64,000 bases of DNA from Pseudomonadota bacterium (GCA_963205235.1 CAUJIP010000045.1:1-64000), one strand, 5' to 3'; positions 1-9,553 are shown, counted from the stretch's first letter. Numbers and translations are program-made. Notes: generated by a model not told the origin, from the letters alone.

Positions 1-2223
1 CCGTTTCTTCACGGCGCGCGGCAGACGGATTTCCGCCATCGCTCCGGGATGGTCGTTGCCTTCGAAGACGGGGGCGTCAAGTAGGGCAAGCGTACCCCCG
101 TGTTCTTCAATGATCTTCTTGACAATCGGCAGGCCAAGGCCGGTGCCCTTGTCGCGGGTGGTCACATAGGGTTCGAACAGCCGCGCGCGGTCGGGCGGCA
201 GGCCTGTGCCGTTGTCCATGATGCGGATCACGGTTTCGCTGTCGTCGGCAGAAAGCGAGACGCGGATTTCGGGGGAAAACCCGATTGGATTTTGATTTTC
301 CTGATATGCGTCAATAGCTTCGCCTGCGTTCTTGATCAGGTTTGTGAAGGCCTGCCCCAGCATGGTTGCGTCCAGTTCCATGACAAGCGGTTTTGCCGGG
401 ATATCCTTGGCAAAGCGCACCGAGGGCTGGCCGTTTTCCTGCAAAAGGACCGCGCCTTTCAGAAGCTCGGCAATATCGCAGTCGCGGCGGTCGGGTTCGG
501 GCATCCGGGCGAATTTGGAAAACTCGTCGACGATCCGGCGCAGGTCGTTGGTCTGGCGGATGATGACGTCGGTGTATTGTTCAAGGTCTTCGTGGTCGCG
601 GACCTGCGTCGCGAACTTGCGCTTGATGCGTTCGGCGGACAGTTGGATCGGGGTCAGCGGGTTCTTGATTTCATGCGCGATGCGGCGGGCGACATCGCCC
701 CAGGCGGCCATCCGCTGGGCGCTGACAAGGTCGGTCACATCGTCGAAGGCCACGACATAGCCTTCCGCCGCGCCGTCCTCGCTGCGGCGGGTAGACATGC
801 GGACCAGAAGGCTTTCCAGCTTGCCCTTGCGGGTCAGGCGCAGCTCTTCCTGGACCGCGCTGCCGGTGCCATCGCGCAGGCGGTCGAAGAGGCCCGCAAA
901 TTCCGGGACTGCGGTCGCAAGCGGCTGATCGGCCGGACCATCGGCAAGGTCAAGCAGGCGGTCGGCGGCGCGGTTTACAAAGTCGATGTTGCCGTCGCCG
1001 TCCAGACCGATGACCCCCGCCGTCACGTTGGACAAGACGGAATCAAACAGGCGGCGGCGCAGTTCGGTCTGGCGGTGGCCATCGACAAGCGCTTCACGCT
1101 GACCTTTAAGTTGTCGCGTCATCTGGTTGAAAAGTCTGCCCAAAGAGGCAATTTCGTCGTCGCCATCCTCTTCGGTGACCTGCACGTCCAGATCGCCACC
1201 GCCCACCCGCTCTGCCGCCCCCGCCAACCGCCCGACCGGGCGCGACAGGCGTTCGGCGAACCACAGGCCCAGCCAGACAGCGGCAAGGATCAGGATCAGC
1301 GCGAAGCCCAGATAGATCAGGCCGAAGTTGAACAGAAGCCGTCCGCGCTCCGATTCAAGCTGGTTGTAAAGCTGGACGGTCTGCTGCGTTTCATCCAGCA
1401 GCAAAAGGATCGAGCCGTCGACCTGCCGCGTGACGTAAAGATAGCGGTCGGTATAGGCGTCCAGAAAGATCAGGGCGCGGAATTCGTTGTTCTTCCAGTC
1501 CGGGATCAGGACGGTATTGCCTTCGCGGGCAAGACGCAGATGCTCTTCGGTCAAAGGTTCGAAATCGAAGAGGTAGGACCGTTCGCCCCGCGTCTTCAGC
1601 GCGCCGGTGCCATCGACGAGGTAAGCCTCTTTCAACCCGCGCTGGATGACGGCCTGGGCCTGAGAAAGAAGGGGGCGCAATTGGTCATCGCGCAGGAAGG
1701 TGGCCTGGTGCTTGGCGTCGTTCAGATAGCCCGCAAGGTTGACGACATCGGCGGCAAGATCGTCGCGCTGCACCGCCTCATAGGCCTGGGCGGCGGAAAG
1801 GGACGAGCCGACGACCGAGCGGACCCGTTCGGAAAACCAGCCCTCAAGCCCGATGTTGATCGACAAGACCGCGAAGACGGCGACAAGGACGGTGGGCACC
1901 AGTGCGATCAGCATGAAGACACCGGAAAGCCGCATGTGCAGCCGCGACCCGGCCGAGCGGGACTTGCGGTCGGCCACCAGCCGGATGACGCGGACAAGGA
2001 CAAGCGCCGCGATGACAAGCACATAGATCAGGTCGGCCAGCAGGATCAGCCGCAGCGTCGGAGAGCCTGCATCCTGGCTGAACGGGCCCATCGCAAGAAA
2101 GGTGGAAACCGCCAGCAGCGGGCCAAGGAACACAAGGCCAAGCGTGACGGCAGTCTGCACGCGGCGGTGCCGTCGCAGCCGCGACAGGCGTGCCAGAATA
2201 TCCCGATGAACCGCGCGCTCCAA
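1..2223 (-). CDS. ntrY: Nitrogen-regulation sensor histidine kinase NtrY (3' end beyond the window)
   Basis: Membrane sensor kinase of the NtrY/NtrX two-component pair. The frame is not in the ORF track because it runs off the window, but it is open for 741 codons from a TTG at 2223; an in-frame TGA lies 9 codons upstream and there is no ATG, so TTG is the likely start. Visible parts in order: an N-terminal hydrophobic region, an extracytoplasmic domain, a further membrane segment leading into a HAMP-like linker, a PAS-like segment, the H-box [19 protein letters not shown] near residue 516, and the ATPase motifs (DNGTGL, GLGLPIVKKIIEEHGG). The last visible residues (RAVKKR) look like the natural C-terminus, so only a few codons should be missing. 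It follows ntrC by 96 nt; ntrX would be expected next, outside the window. Confidence 0.93.
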   Translation of the reverse strand, partial: MERAVHRDILARLSRLRRHRRVQTAVTLGLVFLGPLLAVSTFLAMGPFSQDAGSPTLRLILLADLIYVLVIAALVLVRVIRLVADRKSRSAGSRLHMRLSGVFMLIALVPTVLVAVFAVLSINIGLEGWFSERVRSVVGSSLSAAQAYEAVQRDDLAADVVNLAGYLNDAKHQATFLRDDQLRPLLSQAQAVIQRGLKEAYLVDGTGALKTRGERSYLFDFEPLTEEHLRLAREGNTVLIPDWKNNEFRALIFLDAYTDRYLYVTRQVDGSILLLLDETQQTVQLYNQLESERGRLLFNFGLIYLGFALILILAAVWLGLWFAERLSRPVGRLAGAAERVGGGDLDVQVTEEDGDDEIASLGRLFNQMTRQLKGQREALVDGHRQTELRRRLFDSVLSNVTAGVIGLDGDGNIDFVNRAADRLLDLADGPADQPLATAVPEFAGLFDRLRDGTGSAVQEELRLTRKGKLESLLVRMSTRRSEDGAAEGYVVAFDDVTDLVSAQRMAAWGDVARRIAHEIKNPLTPIQLSAERIKRKFATQVRDHEDLEQYTDVIIRQTNDLRRIVDEFSKFARMPEPDRRDCDIAELLKGAVLLQENGQPSVRFAKDIPAKPLVMELDATMLGQAFTNLIKNAGEAIDAYQENQNPIGFSPEIRVSLSADDSETVIRIMDNGTGLPPDRARLFEPYVTTRDKGTGLGLPIVKKIIEEHGGTLALLDAPVFEGNDHPGAMAEIRLPRAVKKR

Positions 2224-2319
2224 CCGACTCTGCCCGTTTGACGGGGGTCAACCCACCCTTGGCCACTATATCTTGATGCGCGTCAGGGTGAAACCCAAAA
2301 GACACACCTTGTGGCGGAG

Positions 2320-3684
2320 CTACATCAACTTGCGGCGACGGCTGACGCGGATGTCCAGTTCGGTGATCTTCTTGCGCAGGGTGTTGCGGTTGATCCCCAG
2401 AAGATCGGCGCATTTCGCCTGATTGCCGGCGGTGGCATCAAGCGCGATCTCGATCAGGGGAATTTCCACTTCGCGCAGGATACGCTGATAGACGCCGGGG
2501 GGCGGAAGCTGGCCGCCGTGCAGGTCGAAATAGCGCTGCAGGTGACGCGCGACCGAGGCGGAAAGGCGTTCGCCATCGGCAATGCCCGAGCGGGTTTCGG
2601 TGGCAGGTTGCTGGCCCAGGATCAGTTCAATCTCGGTCCGGGCGATTTCAGCCTCGGGTGCGGTGACCAGAAGACGGCGGATGGTATTTTCCAGTTGCCG
2701 CACGTTGCCGGGCCAGGAATAGCTGCGGATCAGGTCGGTTGCCCCCGGCGACAGGCGGCGGATGGCGCCAAGCTCACGCTCGCCCTTGGCAAGCAGGTGT
2801 TCGGCCAGAAGCGGGATATCCTCGACCCGTTCGCGGAGCGCGGGGACGTGCAGCGCCACGCCGCCAAGCCGGTAGAAAAGGTCCTGGCGGAACTGGCCCG
2901 CCTCGATCCGGGCGGACAGGTCAGTCTGACTGGTGGCCATCACCCGAGGGGCCTTGTCGCCCATCATGTCCAGCATTCGGACCACGCGACCCTGCGTGTC
3001 GGCGTCATAATCGGCGATTTCATCAAAGACGATCGAGCCGCCACGCGCCTTGGCAAGCAGCGTCGCGGGGCCGTCGATACCCGCCAGATCGCTGGCTTGG
3101 GCCACGACAAAGGGAAGGGTGCGGCGGTCGGAAAAATCATGGATCGCGCGCGCGATCAGGGATTTGCCGGTGCCCGACTCGCCCGTCACAAGGACGGAAA
3201 GGTCGGTGTTCATCACCTTGGCCACCAACCGATACAGCGCCTGCATCGCCGGGGTGCGACCGACAAGCGGCAAGTCATCCCCAACCTCGCGCGCGGCGGC
3301 GGGCTGGGTCGGCAGGCGGCGCTTCTGTTCCAGCGCCTTGGCCGAACGCTTCATCAGATCGGGCAGGTCGAAGGGTTTCGGCAGGTAATCGAACGCCTCG
3401 GCTTCCGCCGCCTGAATGGCGGTCATGATGGTGTTCTGCGCCGAAATCACGATCACCGGCAGGCCGGGGCGCAACTTGGAAATGCGCGGCAAGGCGTCCA
3501 ACCCGTTGCCGTCGGGCATGATCACGTCGCTGATGACAAGGTCGCCCTTCCCTTCTTCGACCCAGCGCATCAGGGTCATGAGGGACGAGGTCGCATGAAC
3601 CTTGCAGCCCGCCCGTGTCAGGGCCTGGGTCAGCACGGTGCGGATCGTGCGGTCGTCATCGGCGACAAGGACGGTGCCATCCAT
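2320..3684 (-). CDS. ntrC: Nitrogen regulation response regulator NtrC (Rhodobacter type, no GAFTGA loop)
   Basis: 454-aa response regulator and transcription activator for nitrogen genes. It has a receiver domain (DDD near the N-terminus; phospho-acceptor Asp near residue 53 in [11 protein letters not shown]; Lys in LPKPF), an AAA+ domain with Walker A GESGTGK near 166, a Walker B-like IVFDEI and [11 protein letters not shown], and a C-terminal Fis-type helix-turn-helix ([16 protein letters not shown]). The segment that normally carries GAFTGA, the loop contacting sigma-54, is missing: the chain goes from the Walker A helix via [18 protein letters not shown] directly to Walker B. This matches the known Rhodobacter capsulatus NtrC, which activates sigma-70-type RNA polymerase. 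Start ATG overlaps the ntrB stop (TGATG), implying translational coupling. Confidence 0.97.
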   Translation of the reverse strand: MDGTVLVADDDRTIRTVLTQALTRAGCKVHATSSLMTLMRWVEEGKGDLVISDVIMPDGNGLDALPRISKLRPGLPVIVISAQNTIMTAIQAAEAEAFDYLPKPFDLPDLMKRSAKALEQKRRLPTQPAAAREVGDDLPLVGRTPAMQALYRLVAKVMNTDLSVLVTGESGTGKSLIARAIHDFSDRRTLPFVVAQASDLAGIDGPATLLAKARGGSIVFDEIADYDADTQGRVVRMLDMMGDKAPRVMATSQTDLSARIEAGQFRQDLFYRLGGVALHVPALRERVEDIPLLAEHLLAKGERELGAIRRLSPGATDLIRSYSWPGNVRQLENTIRRLLVTAPEAEIARTEIELILGQQPATETRSGIADGERLSASVARHLQRYFDLHGGQLPPPGVYQRILREVEIPLIEIALDATAGNQAKCADLLGINRNTLRKKITELDIRVSRRRKLM

Positions 3685-4775
3685 CAGGGACCTACTTTCT
3701 TTTCACGCGGGGCCATGGGCAGCGAGACGCGGAACACGGTGCGACCGGGGGAACTATCAACGGAAATCCAGCCTTCATGGTCGGAGATGATCTTCGAGAC
3801 GAGTGCCAGGCCAAGGCCGGTGCCGTTTTCGCGGCCTGAAACGAAGGGTTCGAAGATATTGGCGGCAATCTCGGGTTTGATGCCGGGGCCGTCGTCGATG
3901 ATCTCGACCTGCAAGGGGAGTGCGGCGGAAATACCATCCTTGCGGCGCAGGCGCAGCGAGAGGTCGTAAAAGGAATGCAGCCGGATCGTCCCGCCCTTGG
4001 GGTTCGCCTCGGCGGCGTTCTTGATCAGGTTCAGGAAGACCTGCATCAGCTGGTCGCTGTCGGCGAAGGTCGGGGGAAGCGAGGGGTCGTAATCCTCGAC
4101 AATCGTCATGTGGGCGGCGAACCCGACAAGGGCCGAGCGGCGGGCGCGGTCCAGCGCGTCGTGGATGTTCACCGGCTTGCGGTCTGGCGGGCGCAGGTTG
4201 CCGAACTGTTCAACCTGTTCCAGCAGCTTCACAATGCGGCGGGTTTCCTCGACGATCAGGTCAGTCATCTCCTGATCTTCGGGCGGCAGGTTCATCGACA
4301 AAAGCTGTGCCGCACCCGAAATCCCGGCCAAGGGGTTCTTGATTTCATGCGCCAGCATTTCGGCCATGCCGATGGCGGACCGCGCGGCGGTCTTGGCCCC
4401 CATCGACCGCCCCAGCCGGTCGGCCAGTTCGCGGGGCGACAGGATCAGCATCACGATGCCGGGATTGTCATGCATCGGTGCCAGATGGATCGCGCATTGC
4501 ACGGGCGGGCGTTCGCCGGTGGTCACGTCGACATCGTTGATGTTCAGGGGCGACTGGTTGGCACGGGCACGCGCCAGCGCATCCTCCATCGGGGCGTCGA
4601 TCGACAGGCGGTCAAAGGCGGGCTGGCCGCGCAAGGACCGGGCCGAAGCGTTGAGGAAGGTTTCGGCTGCAGGGTTCGCCTCGATGATCGTCGCGGTCTC
4701 GTCGATCAGCAAGGTCGGAAACGGCAGTGAGGCCCAGATGACGCCGGGCACCGGATAGGGCGCGCGATAGGTCAT
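3684..4775 (-). CDS. ntrB: Nitrogen regulation sensor histidine kinase/phosphatase NtrB (GlnL)
   Basis: 363-aa soluble kinase that phosphorylates or dephosphorylates NtrC, normally under PII control. It has an N-terminal PAS-like domain (about residues 10-120), H-box [20 protein letters not shown] with the phospho-His near residue 142, and the HATPase domain with N-box [10 protein letters not shown]1 DDGPGI and G2 [13 protein letters not shown]. No membrane segment is visible. Its stop overlaps the ntrC start by one base, and its start overlaps the dusB stop (ATGA), so dusB-ntrB-ntrC form one coupled operon, as in R. capsulatus nifR3-ntrB-ntrC. Confidence 0.96.
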   Translation of the reverse strand: MTYRAPYPVPGVIWASLPFPTLLIDETATIIEANPAAETFLNASARSLRGQPAFDRLSIDAPMEDALARARANQSPLNINDVDVTTGERPPVQCAIHLAPMHDNPGIVMLILSPRELADRLGRSMGAKTAARSAIGMAEMLAHEIKNPLAGISGAAQLLSMNLPPEDQEMTDLIVEETRRIVKLLEQVEQFGNLRPPDRKPVNIHDALDRARRSALVGFAAHMTIVEDYDPSLPPTFADSDQLMQVFLNLIKNAAEANPKGGTIRLHSFYDLSLRLRRKDGISAALPLQVEIIDDGPGIKPEIAANIFEPFVSGRENGTGLGLALVSKIISDHEGWISVDSSPGRTVFRVSLPMAPREKKVGP

Positions 4776-5785
4776 GCGACCAGCTCCAGTTCGGCAAAGG
4801 CCTGTTCGATAAGCTGGATCACCTGCACCGGGTCGGTCGAGGTCAGGATCGCGTCGCGGGCATGGGGAAGACCGGCTTCGTCCAGATACCAGCCAAGGTG
4901 TTTCCGTGCCATGCGCAGGCCAAGCTCGCAGCCATAGAAGGTAAGCATGTCGTCGTAATGGTCCAGCACCATCCGGCCAAGTCGGCCCCCTTCGGGGATT
5001 TTCGGCTTTGGCGTGCCATAGATGTCATGCGCCACTTGCGCGAGTTTCCATGGCGCACCCTGCGCGCCGCGCCCGATCATCACGCCATCGGCACCGGACA
5101 GGCGAAGGGCTTCACGGGCGGTGGCGGTATCGGTGATGTCGCCATTGGAGATGACGGGGATCGTGACCGCATCCTTGACGGCGCGGATCGCGGCCCAGTT
5201 GGCTTGGCCTTTGTAGAACTGGCAGCGGGTGCGGCCGTGGATGGTGATCATCCGGATACCGGCGTCTTCGGCGCGTTTGGCCAATGTGGGGGCGTTGTGC
5301 AGGGTGTCGTCCCAACCCAGCCGGGTTTTCAGGGTGACCGGCACCTTCACCGCCTTGACCACCGCCTCGATCAGCACCAGCGCAAGGTCAAGGTCGCGCA
5401 GAAGGGCCGAGCCGCAAAGGCCGGTTGTCACCCGTTTCGATGGGCAGCCCATGTTGATGTCGATGATCCGGGCACCCTGCCCTTCGACGAACTTCGCGGC
5501 CTCGGCCATCCAGTGGGGATCACGGCCCGCCAGCTGCACGGCGGTCGCCTGTTCGCCAAAGCCCAGCTCGGCCCTTGCGCGCATTTCGGGATGGGCGCGG
5601 ACAACCTCTTCGCTGGCGATCATCTCGCTGACCACCAGCCCCGCGCCGAAACTGGCGACCAGCCGACGAAACGGCAGGTCGGTGATCCCGGCCAGGGGGG
5701 CCAGGAATACCGGTGGGTCAATGGCAAGCGGGCCGAGGGTCAGGGGCAAGGCTTTGTCCTTTGGTTGGGTCCAAACCTGCGCCAT
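4772..5785 (-). CDS. dusB: tRNA-dihydrouridine synthase DusB (NifR3)
   Basis: FMN-dependent enzyme that reduces uridine to dihydrouridine in tRNA; first gene of the ntr operon. The track ORF extends to 5866, but that extension has no homology-like character, so I take the ATG at 5785 (MAQVWTQPKDK...), giving 337 aa, the usual family length. Motifs: FLAPLAGITDLPFRRL near the N-terminus, the active-site Cys motif NMGCPSKRVTTGLCGSALL, substrate-binding ITIHGRTRCQFYKG, and the FMN-phosphate motif GVMIGRGAQGAPW. The C-terminal helical domain with RMARKHLGWYL is typical of DusB. The stop overlaps the ntrB start by 4 nt. Confidence 0.95.
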   Translation of the reverse strand: MAQVWTQPKDKALPLTLGPLAIDPPVFLAPLAGITDLPFRRLVASFGAGLVVSEMIASEEVVRAHPEMRARAELGFGEQATAVQLAGRDPHWMAEAAKFVEGQGARIIDINMGCPSKRVTTGLCGSALLRDLDLALVLIEAVVKAVKVPVTLKTRLGWDDTLHNAPTLAKRAEDAGIRMITIHGRTRCQFYKGQANWAAIRAVKDAVTIPVISNGDITDTATAREALRLSGADGVMIGRGAQGAPWKLAQVAHDIYGTPKPKIPEGGRLGRMVLDHYDDMLTFYGCELGLRMARKHLGWYLDEAGLPHARDAILTSTDPVQVIQLIEQAFAELELVA

Positions 5786-5838
5786 GGCAGGCGGCAGGCC
5801 AAGGCGAGGCAGACCAATAATGACTGAAAAACATGCGA

Positions 5839-5855
5839 TGCACAAATTTTGTGCA
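5839..5855. promoter_or_regulatory. 17-bp palindrome resembling an NtrC binding site, upstream of dusB-ntrBC
   Basis: TGCACAAATTTTGTGCA is a perfect 8-bp-arm dyad around one central base. It matches the classical enteric NtrC half-site arrangement TGCAC-N7-GTGCA. It lies 54-70 bp upstream of the chosen dusB start and about 58 bp upstream of ispDF on the other strand, so it could serve either promoter. Autoregulation of the ntr operon is an inference; the Rhodobacter NtrC consensus may differ from the enteric one. Confidence 0.5.
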
Positions 5856-5912
5856 GAACCGGGCAAAAAGCGCCGGATTGTCAGGCGCGCCCTGCTGGAT
5901 TAGGCAAGGAGG

Positions 5913-7055
5913 ATGAACCCGAATGCAGATACAGCCGTCATCATCGTCGCCGCCGGTCGCGGCAACCGGATGGGAGGCGAGGTACCGAAGCAATGGCAGT
6001 TGCTGGCGGGCAAGCCGGTCATCGCGCATACGCTGGCGGCGTTTCAGGGCCTGCGGGTGGTGCTGGTGATCCACCCAGATGACCGGGCGCAGGCCGAAGA
6101 CTATGGCGTGACACTGGTCGAAGGTGGGACGACACGGGATGCCTCGGTCCTGGCCGGATTGCGGGCGCTGGAAGGGTCGGGCGTGCGGCGCGTGCTGATC
6201 CATGATGGCGCGCGGCCTTTGGTATCGCGCGGGCTGATTGACCGGCTTCTGGCGGCCTTGGCGACCCACGCAGGCGCGGCCCCTGCGCTTGGCGTCACCG
6301 ATGCCCTGTGGCGCGGGTCTGACGAGTTGGTGTCGGGAACCGTGGACCGGGCCGGGCTTTACCGCGCGCAGACACCGCAGGCCTTTCATTTCAACGCCAT
6401 TCTTGCGGCGCATCTTGCCCATCCCGGCGGGGCCATGGATGACGTGCAGGTGGCGCGCGACGCCGGGATTGACGTGGCCATTGTCGAGGGCGACGAAGAT
6501 AACATGAAGCTGACCTTCCCCGGCGATTTTGCCCGGGCTGAGGCAGTGTTGAAAGGACGCAGGATGGATGTGCGGCCAGAAATACGGGTCGGCAACGGCT
6601 ATGACGTCCATGCCTTTTGCGACGGCGATCATGTCTGGCTGTGCGGGGTGAAGGTGCCGCACAGCAAGGGACTTCTGGGCCATTCGGATGCCGATGTCGG
6701 CATGCATGCCCTGACCGATGCGATCTATGGCGCGCTGGCCTTGGGAGATATCGGGCGGCATTTTCCGCCGTCAGACCCGCAATGGAAGGGCGCGGCCAGC
6801 CACATCTTTCTGGCCCATGCCATCGGCATGGCGCGCGCGCAGGGCTTTGACTTGGCCAACTGCGATGTGACGCTGGTCTGCGAACGCCCGAAGATCGGGC
6901 CGCATGCCGCCACCATGCAGGCCGAACTGGCGCGGATCATGGGGGTCGAGGTGGACCGGGTGTCGGTCAAAGCCACCACCTCGGAACGGTTGGGTTTTAC
7001 CGGGCGCGAGGAAGGCATTGCCGCACTGGCCACCGCCGTCCTGGTGAAAGCATGA
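5913..7055 (+). CDS. ispDF: Bifunctional MEP cytidylyltransferase / MECDP synthase IspDF
   Basis: 380-aa fusion of two enzymes of the non-mevalonate isoprenoid pathway. Residues about 1-215 are IspD, which makes CDP-ME from MEP and [23 protein letters not shown] nucleotide motif, IHDGARPLV and ITDAL-like/QTPQAF motifs. Residues about 225-380 are IspF, which cyclises CDP-ME-2-phosphate: GNGYDVHAF zinc ligands, [27 protein letters not shown] and the C-terminal [17 protein letters not shown]. IspE, which acts between them, is not in the window. An AGGAGG ribosome site lies just before the ATG. The stop overlaps the pgpA start (ATGA). Confidence 0.97.
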   Translation: MNPNADTAVIIVAAGRGNRMGGEVPKQWQLLAGKPVIAHTLAAFQGLRVVLVIHPDDRAQAEDYGVTLVEGGTTRDASVLAGLRALEGSGVRRVLIHDGARPLVSRGLIDRLLAALATHAGAAPALGVTDALWRGSDELVSGTVDRAGLYRAQTPQAFHFNAILAAHLAHPGGAMDDVQVARDAGIDVAIVEGDEDNMKLTFPGDFARAEAVLKGRRMDVRPEIRVGNGYDVHAFCDGDHVWLCGVKVPHSKGLLGHSDADVGMHALTDAIYGALALGDIGRHFPPSDPQWKGAASHIFLAHAIGMARAQGFDLANCDVTLVCERPKIGPHAATMQAELARIMGVEVDRVSVKATTSERLGFTGREEGIAALATAVLVKA

Positions 7056-7555
7056 GCCGGATGATCGCCACCGTCTTCGGCGCGGGGTTCCTCCGGCCTG
7101 CAAGCGGAACCTGGGCCAGCGCGATTGCGGTCGCCCTTGGTGTCGCGGCCTATGAGGCGGGCTTTGCCCTGCTGGTCCCCATCGGTGCGGTGGCGGCAAC
7201 GGTTCTGGGCTTTCTTGCCGTCCCGCCCTACTTGCGGGCGACGGGGGGAGAGGACCCTTCGGAAGTGGTGATTGACGAGGTCGCGGGGCAATGGCTGGCG
7301 CTCTCGTTCACCGTCCTGCCCTTGTGGTGGCATGGCGTGCCCAACCTTCTGACCGGGGCCTGGCCCGGCTGGGTGGTGCCGTTCGCCCTGTTCCGGCTGT
7401 TCGACATCTGGAAGCCTTGGCTGGTGGGTCGGGCTGACCGGCGCGGCGATCCGGCGGGGGTGATGCTGGATGACCTTTGGGCCGGGCTGTTTGCTGGCGT
7501 CCTCTCGGTTGTGCTGGCCGGGGCCTATCACGGGGCGATGGCGTGGCTTTCGTAG
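7052..7555 (+). CDS. pgpA: Phosphatidylglycerophosphatase A
   Basis: 167-aa inner-membrane phosphatase that converts phosphatidylglycerophosphate to phosphatidylglycerol. Family motifs: [16 protein letters not shown] at the N-terminus, [14 protein letters not shown] (catalytic acidic residues, about 70-85), and [19 protein letters not shown] before the last helix. Several hydrophobic segments are visible. It overlaps ispDF by 4 nt and pncC by 13 nt, so the three genes are probably co-translated. Confidence 0.94.
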   Translation: MSRMIATVFGAGFLRPASGTWASAIAVALGVAAYEAGFALLVPIGAVAATVLGFLAVPPYLRATGGEDPSEVVIDEVAGQWLALSFTVLPLWWHGVPNLLTGAWPGWVVPFALFRLFDIWKPWLVGRADRRGDPAGVMLDDLWAGLFAGVLSVVLAGAYHGAMAWLS

Positions 7556-8019
7556 ACATACCCGCCCTTCTGGCCCGCGCCCGCGCGGCGGGGGTGCGGA
7601 TCACCTGCGCCGAAAGCTGCACGGGCGGGATGGTGGCGGTTGCCTTGACCGATATCGCCGGATCGTCGGATGTGTTTGAGCGCGGCTTCGTCACCTATTC
7701 CAACGCTGCCAAGGTCGAGCTTCTGGGGGTGTCGCCGCAGACCCTGACTGACCATGGCGCGGTGTCCGAGGAAGTAGCGCGGGAAATGGCCACGGGCGCG
7801 CTGGCCCATTCCCCCGCCGATCTGGCGGTGTCGATCACCGGGATCGCGGGGCCGGGCGGGTCAGAGTTCAAGCCCGAGGGGCGAGTCTGCTTTGGCCTTG
7901 CGCGGCGGGGTCAGCAAGTCCGGGTCGAAACGGTGGAGTTCGGGGCGCTGGGGCGCTCCGGGGTGCGGCAGGCGGCCTGCGACCATGCGCTAGGGCTTTT
8001 GGCGGCGGCGCTGGCCTGA
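7543..8019 (+). CDS. pncC: NMN amidohydrolase PncC / CinA C-terminal-type protein
   Basis: 158-aa single-domain CinA_C protein, the family that deamidates nicotinamide mononucleotide for NAD recycling. The track ORF starts at 7477 inside pgpA; the GTG at 7543 ([17 protein letters not shown]) gives the usual length of about 160 aa, so I prefer it. Motifs: ITCAESCTGGMVAVALTDIAGSSDVFERGFVTYSN, the central GAVSEEVAREMATGAL, and VSITGIAGPGGS. The N-terminal MoCF domain of full CinA is absent, which points to PncC activity. Last gene of the ispDF-pgpA-pncC run. Confidence 0.9.
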   Translation: MAFVDIPALLARARAAGVRITCAESCTGGMVAVALTDIAGSSDVFERGFVTYSNAAKVELLGVSPQTLTDHGAVSEEVAREMATGALAHSPADLAVSITGIAGPGGSEFKPEGRVCFGLARRGQQVRVETVEFGALGRSGVRQAACDHALGLLAAALA

Positions 8020-8028
8020 GGGCCAGAC

Positions 8029-8072
8029 CAAATCTTTTCGAAAAGATTTGCAAATACCTTCCAAGGAATTTG
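8029..8072. repeat. Tandem double-hairpin repeat, copy 1 (convergent junction)
   Basis: Two adjacent palindromes: CAAATCTTTTC/GAAAAGATTTG (8029-8050, perfect 11-bp arms, no loop), then an imperfect CAAATACCTTC/CAAGGAATTTG (8051-8072). They fill the gap between pncC (plus) and the esterase gene (minus). Related pairs occur at 24388-24436 and 57187-57235. A-runs before and T-runs after each stem suit a bidirectional terminator. Confidence 0.8.
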
Positions 8073-8087
8073 GTCCTTACCCCGCCG

Positions 8088-8954
8088 TCACGGATGCAGC
8101 GCGAAGAACCGCAGGATTTCGGTGTTGGCGTCGATTTCCCGCGTCTTGCCTTCGCTCAGCCGCGCCTTCTGGCCACCCGGCCAGTGATGCGCGCCGCCCG
8201 TCACGGTCATCAGCCGCAGCACGACCCTGTTGCCCTGCTGGTAGTCGGTCACCGTAACGCTGGTGCCATCGTCCTTGCGGTCAATCGTCCTATCGGTCTG
8301 GGTCAGACCGCCGCCCCAAGGGGCAAGGAAGGCATCGACGACCGATGCCACGCTGGCGAAATCGGTGCGGGTCAGGCTTTGGTCGCCTTTGCCGCCGTCA
8401 TAGGGCACCATCGGGTCTGCCGTGCCGTGGATGATCAGCGCCGGGACCGGACCCTTGACCCCAAAGGTGGCGGTATCCAGCGTGCCGGAAACCCCGGCCA
8501 CGGCGCGAACACGGTCCGGGTATTCTGCCGCGAAGGTTTCGGCCATGATCGAGCCGTTCGACATCCCGGTCAGATACACCCGGTCGCCAGCCACGCCGAA
8601 CCGGTCAGCCGCATCCGCGATGACCTCGGTCAGAAACCCAAGGTCATCCACATTCCGGCGCGCGGCATAGCCGCAGCAATAGCCGCCGTTCCAGGTCAGA
8701 AGCCTGTCGCCCCGCCGTCCGCTGCCGGCCGGGAAAATCACCGCATATCCGGCCTTGCTGGCCTTTTGACCAAGGCCCGAGGCCGTGGCGAATTGGTCAG
8801 GGTCCCCGCCGCCACCATGCAGGGCAAGGATGACCGGGGCGCCGTCGGGATCGGCAGGCAGGTAAATGTCATAGTACCGGTCCCCAAGCTGGACGGTTTC
8901 GGCAAGGGCCGGGACGGCCAGACAGAATGACAGAAGCAGGATGATCAGGCGCAT
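8088..8954 (-). CDS. Secreted alpha/beta-hydrolase, PHB depolymerase / LpqC-like family
   Basis: 288-aa exported esterase. The N-terminus MRLIILLLSFCLAVPALAE is a clear Sec signal peptide. The mature part has the alpha/beta-hydrolase order: oxyanion region LALHGGGGDPDQF (about 44-56), the paired-cysteine motif WNGGYCCGYA (88-97), nucleophile elbow GMSNGS with Ser near 132, Asp in HGTADPMVPYDG, and His in GGAHHWPGG near the C-terminus. This arrangement is typical of polyhydroxybutyrate depolymerase/LpqC and feruloyl-esterase-like proteins; the true substrate cannot be read from sequence. No substrate-binding or PHB-binding domain is fused. Confidence 0.82.
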   Translation of the reverse strand: MRLIILLLSFCLAVPALAETVQLGDRYYDIYLPADPDGAPVILALHGGGGDPDQFATASGLGQKASKAGYAVIFPAGSGRRGDRLLTWNGGYCCGYAARRNVDDLGFLTEVIADAADRFGVAGDRVYLTGMSNGSIMAETFAAEYPDRVRAVAGVSGTLDTATFGVKGPVPALIIHGTADPMVPYDGGKGDQSLTRTDFASVASVVDAFLAPWGGGLTQTDRTIDRKDDGTSVTVTDYQQGNRVVLRLMTVTGGAHHWPGGQKARLSEGKTREIDANTEILRFFALHP

Positions 8955-9016
8955 CGGATCCTCGGGTTGCGGCTTTTCCAGTCATACGTGGCGCAGGGCC
9001 CTGCCCTACGCGGCCG

Positions 9017-9481
9017 TCAGCGATTTATGCTGGCCTTTTGCCCGTAAAGGGCGGCAGCCCGCACCTCGAACGCGCGGACGATGCGGTGCATGGCTTCGTT
9101 GAAGACGACACCGATGATGCCCTGCAGGATCGCGTTGCGGAATTCGAAGTCGACATGGAAATCCACTTCGCAGCCGCCGGGGGCATCGCGGAAGGCCCAG
9201 CCGGATTTCAGATAGCGGAACGGGCCGTCCAGATATTCGGTATCGATCTTCATCGCTTCGGGCCACAGCGTCACCCGACTGCCAAAGCGTTCGCGAAAGA
9301 CCTTGAAGCTGATGACAAGATCGGCCTCCAGCACCTCGCCGCCGTCGAAGGCTTTGCGCGACCGGATGCGGGCGGCGGAATTCCACGGCAGGAACTTCGG
9401 GTAAGATTCCACATCGGCCACCAGATCGAACATCTGGCGGGCGGTGTAGGGCAGGCGTCTGGTTTCGGAATGTTTCGGCAT
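9017..9481 (-). CDS. RatA / COQ10-type START-domain protein
   Basis: Single-domain protein of the polyketide cyclase/SRPBCC (START) fold in the RatA-COQ10 family. In mitochondria COQ10 binds ubiquinone; in E. coli RatA was described as a toxin blocking ribosome association. The ATG at 9481 (MPKHSETRRLPYTARQMFDLVADVE) gives 154 aa, the family norm; the track start adds eight unconvincing residues. Typical features are YPKFLPWNSAARI, FKVFRERFGSRVTL, RYLKSGWAF and EFRNAILQGIIGVVFNEAM. In alphaproteobacteria a ubiquinone role is more plausible than a toxin role; no antitoxin partner is adjacent. Confidence 0.88.
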   Translation of the reverse strand: MPKHSETRRLPYTARQMFDLVADVESYPKFLPWNSAARIRSRKAFDGGEVLEADLVISFKVFRERFGSRVTLWPEAMKIDTEYLDGPFRYLKSGWAFRDAPGGCEVDFHVDFEFRNAILQGIIGVVFNEAMHRIVRAFEVRAAALYGQKASINR

Positions 9482-9553
9482 CACGCAGGTCACGTTTGCC
9501 GACATGTGACCTGCCGCGCGCCCAAGTTCAAGCGCCTATGGTGTCACGGGGGG

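Noticed and set aside
100-2241. 713-aa plus-strand ORF opposite ntrY
   Set aside because: Shadow of ntrY on the opposite strand; the minus frame has H-box and ATPase motifs, while this ORF has only the Gln/Asp/Lys-rich composition of antisense high-GC DNA.
9017-9481. RatA as a toxin-antitoxin system
   Set aside because: The family name suggests a toxin, but no antitoxin gene adjoins and the protein fits COQ10-type ubiquinone-binding proteins common in alphaproteobacteria.
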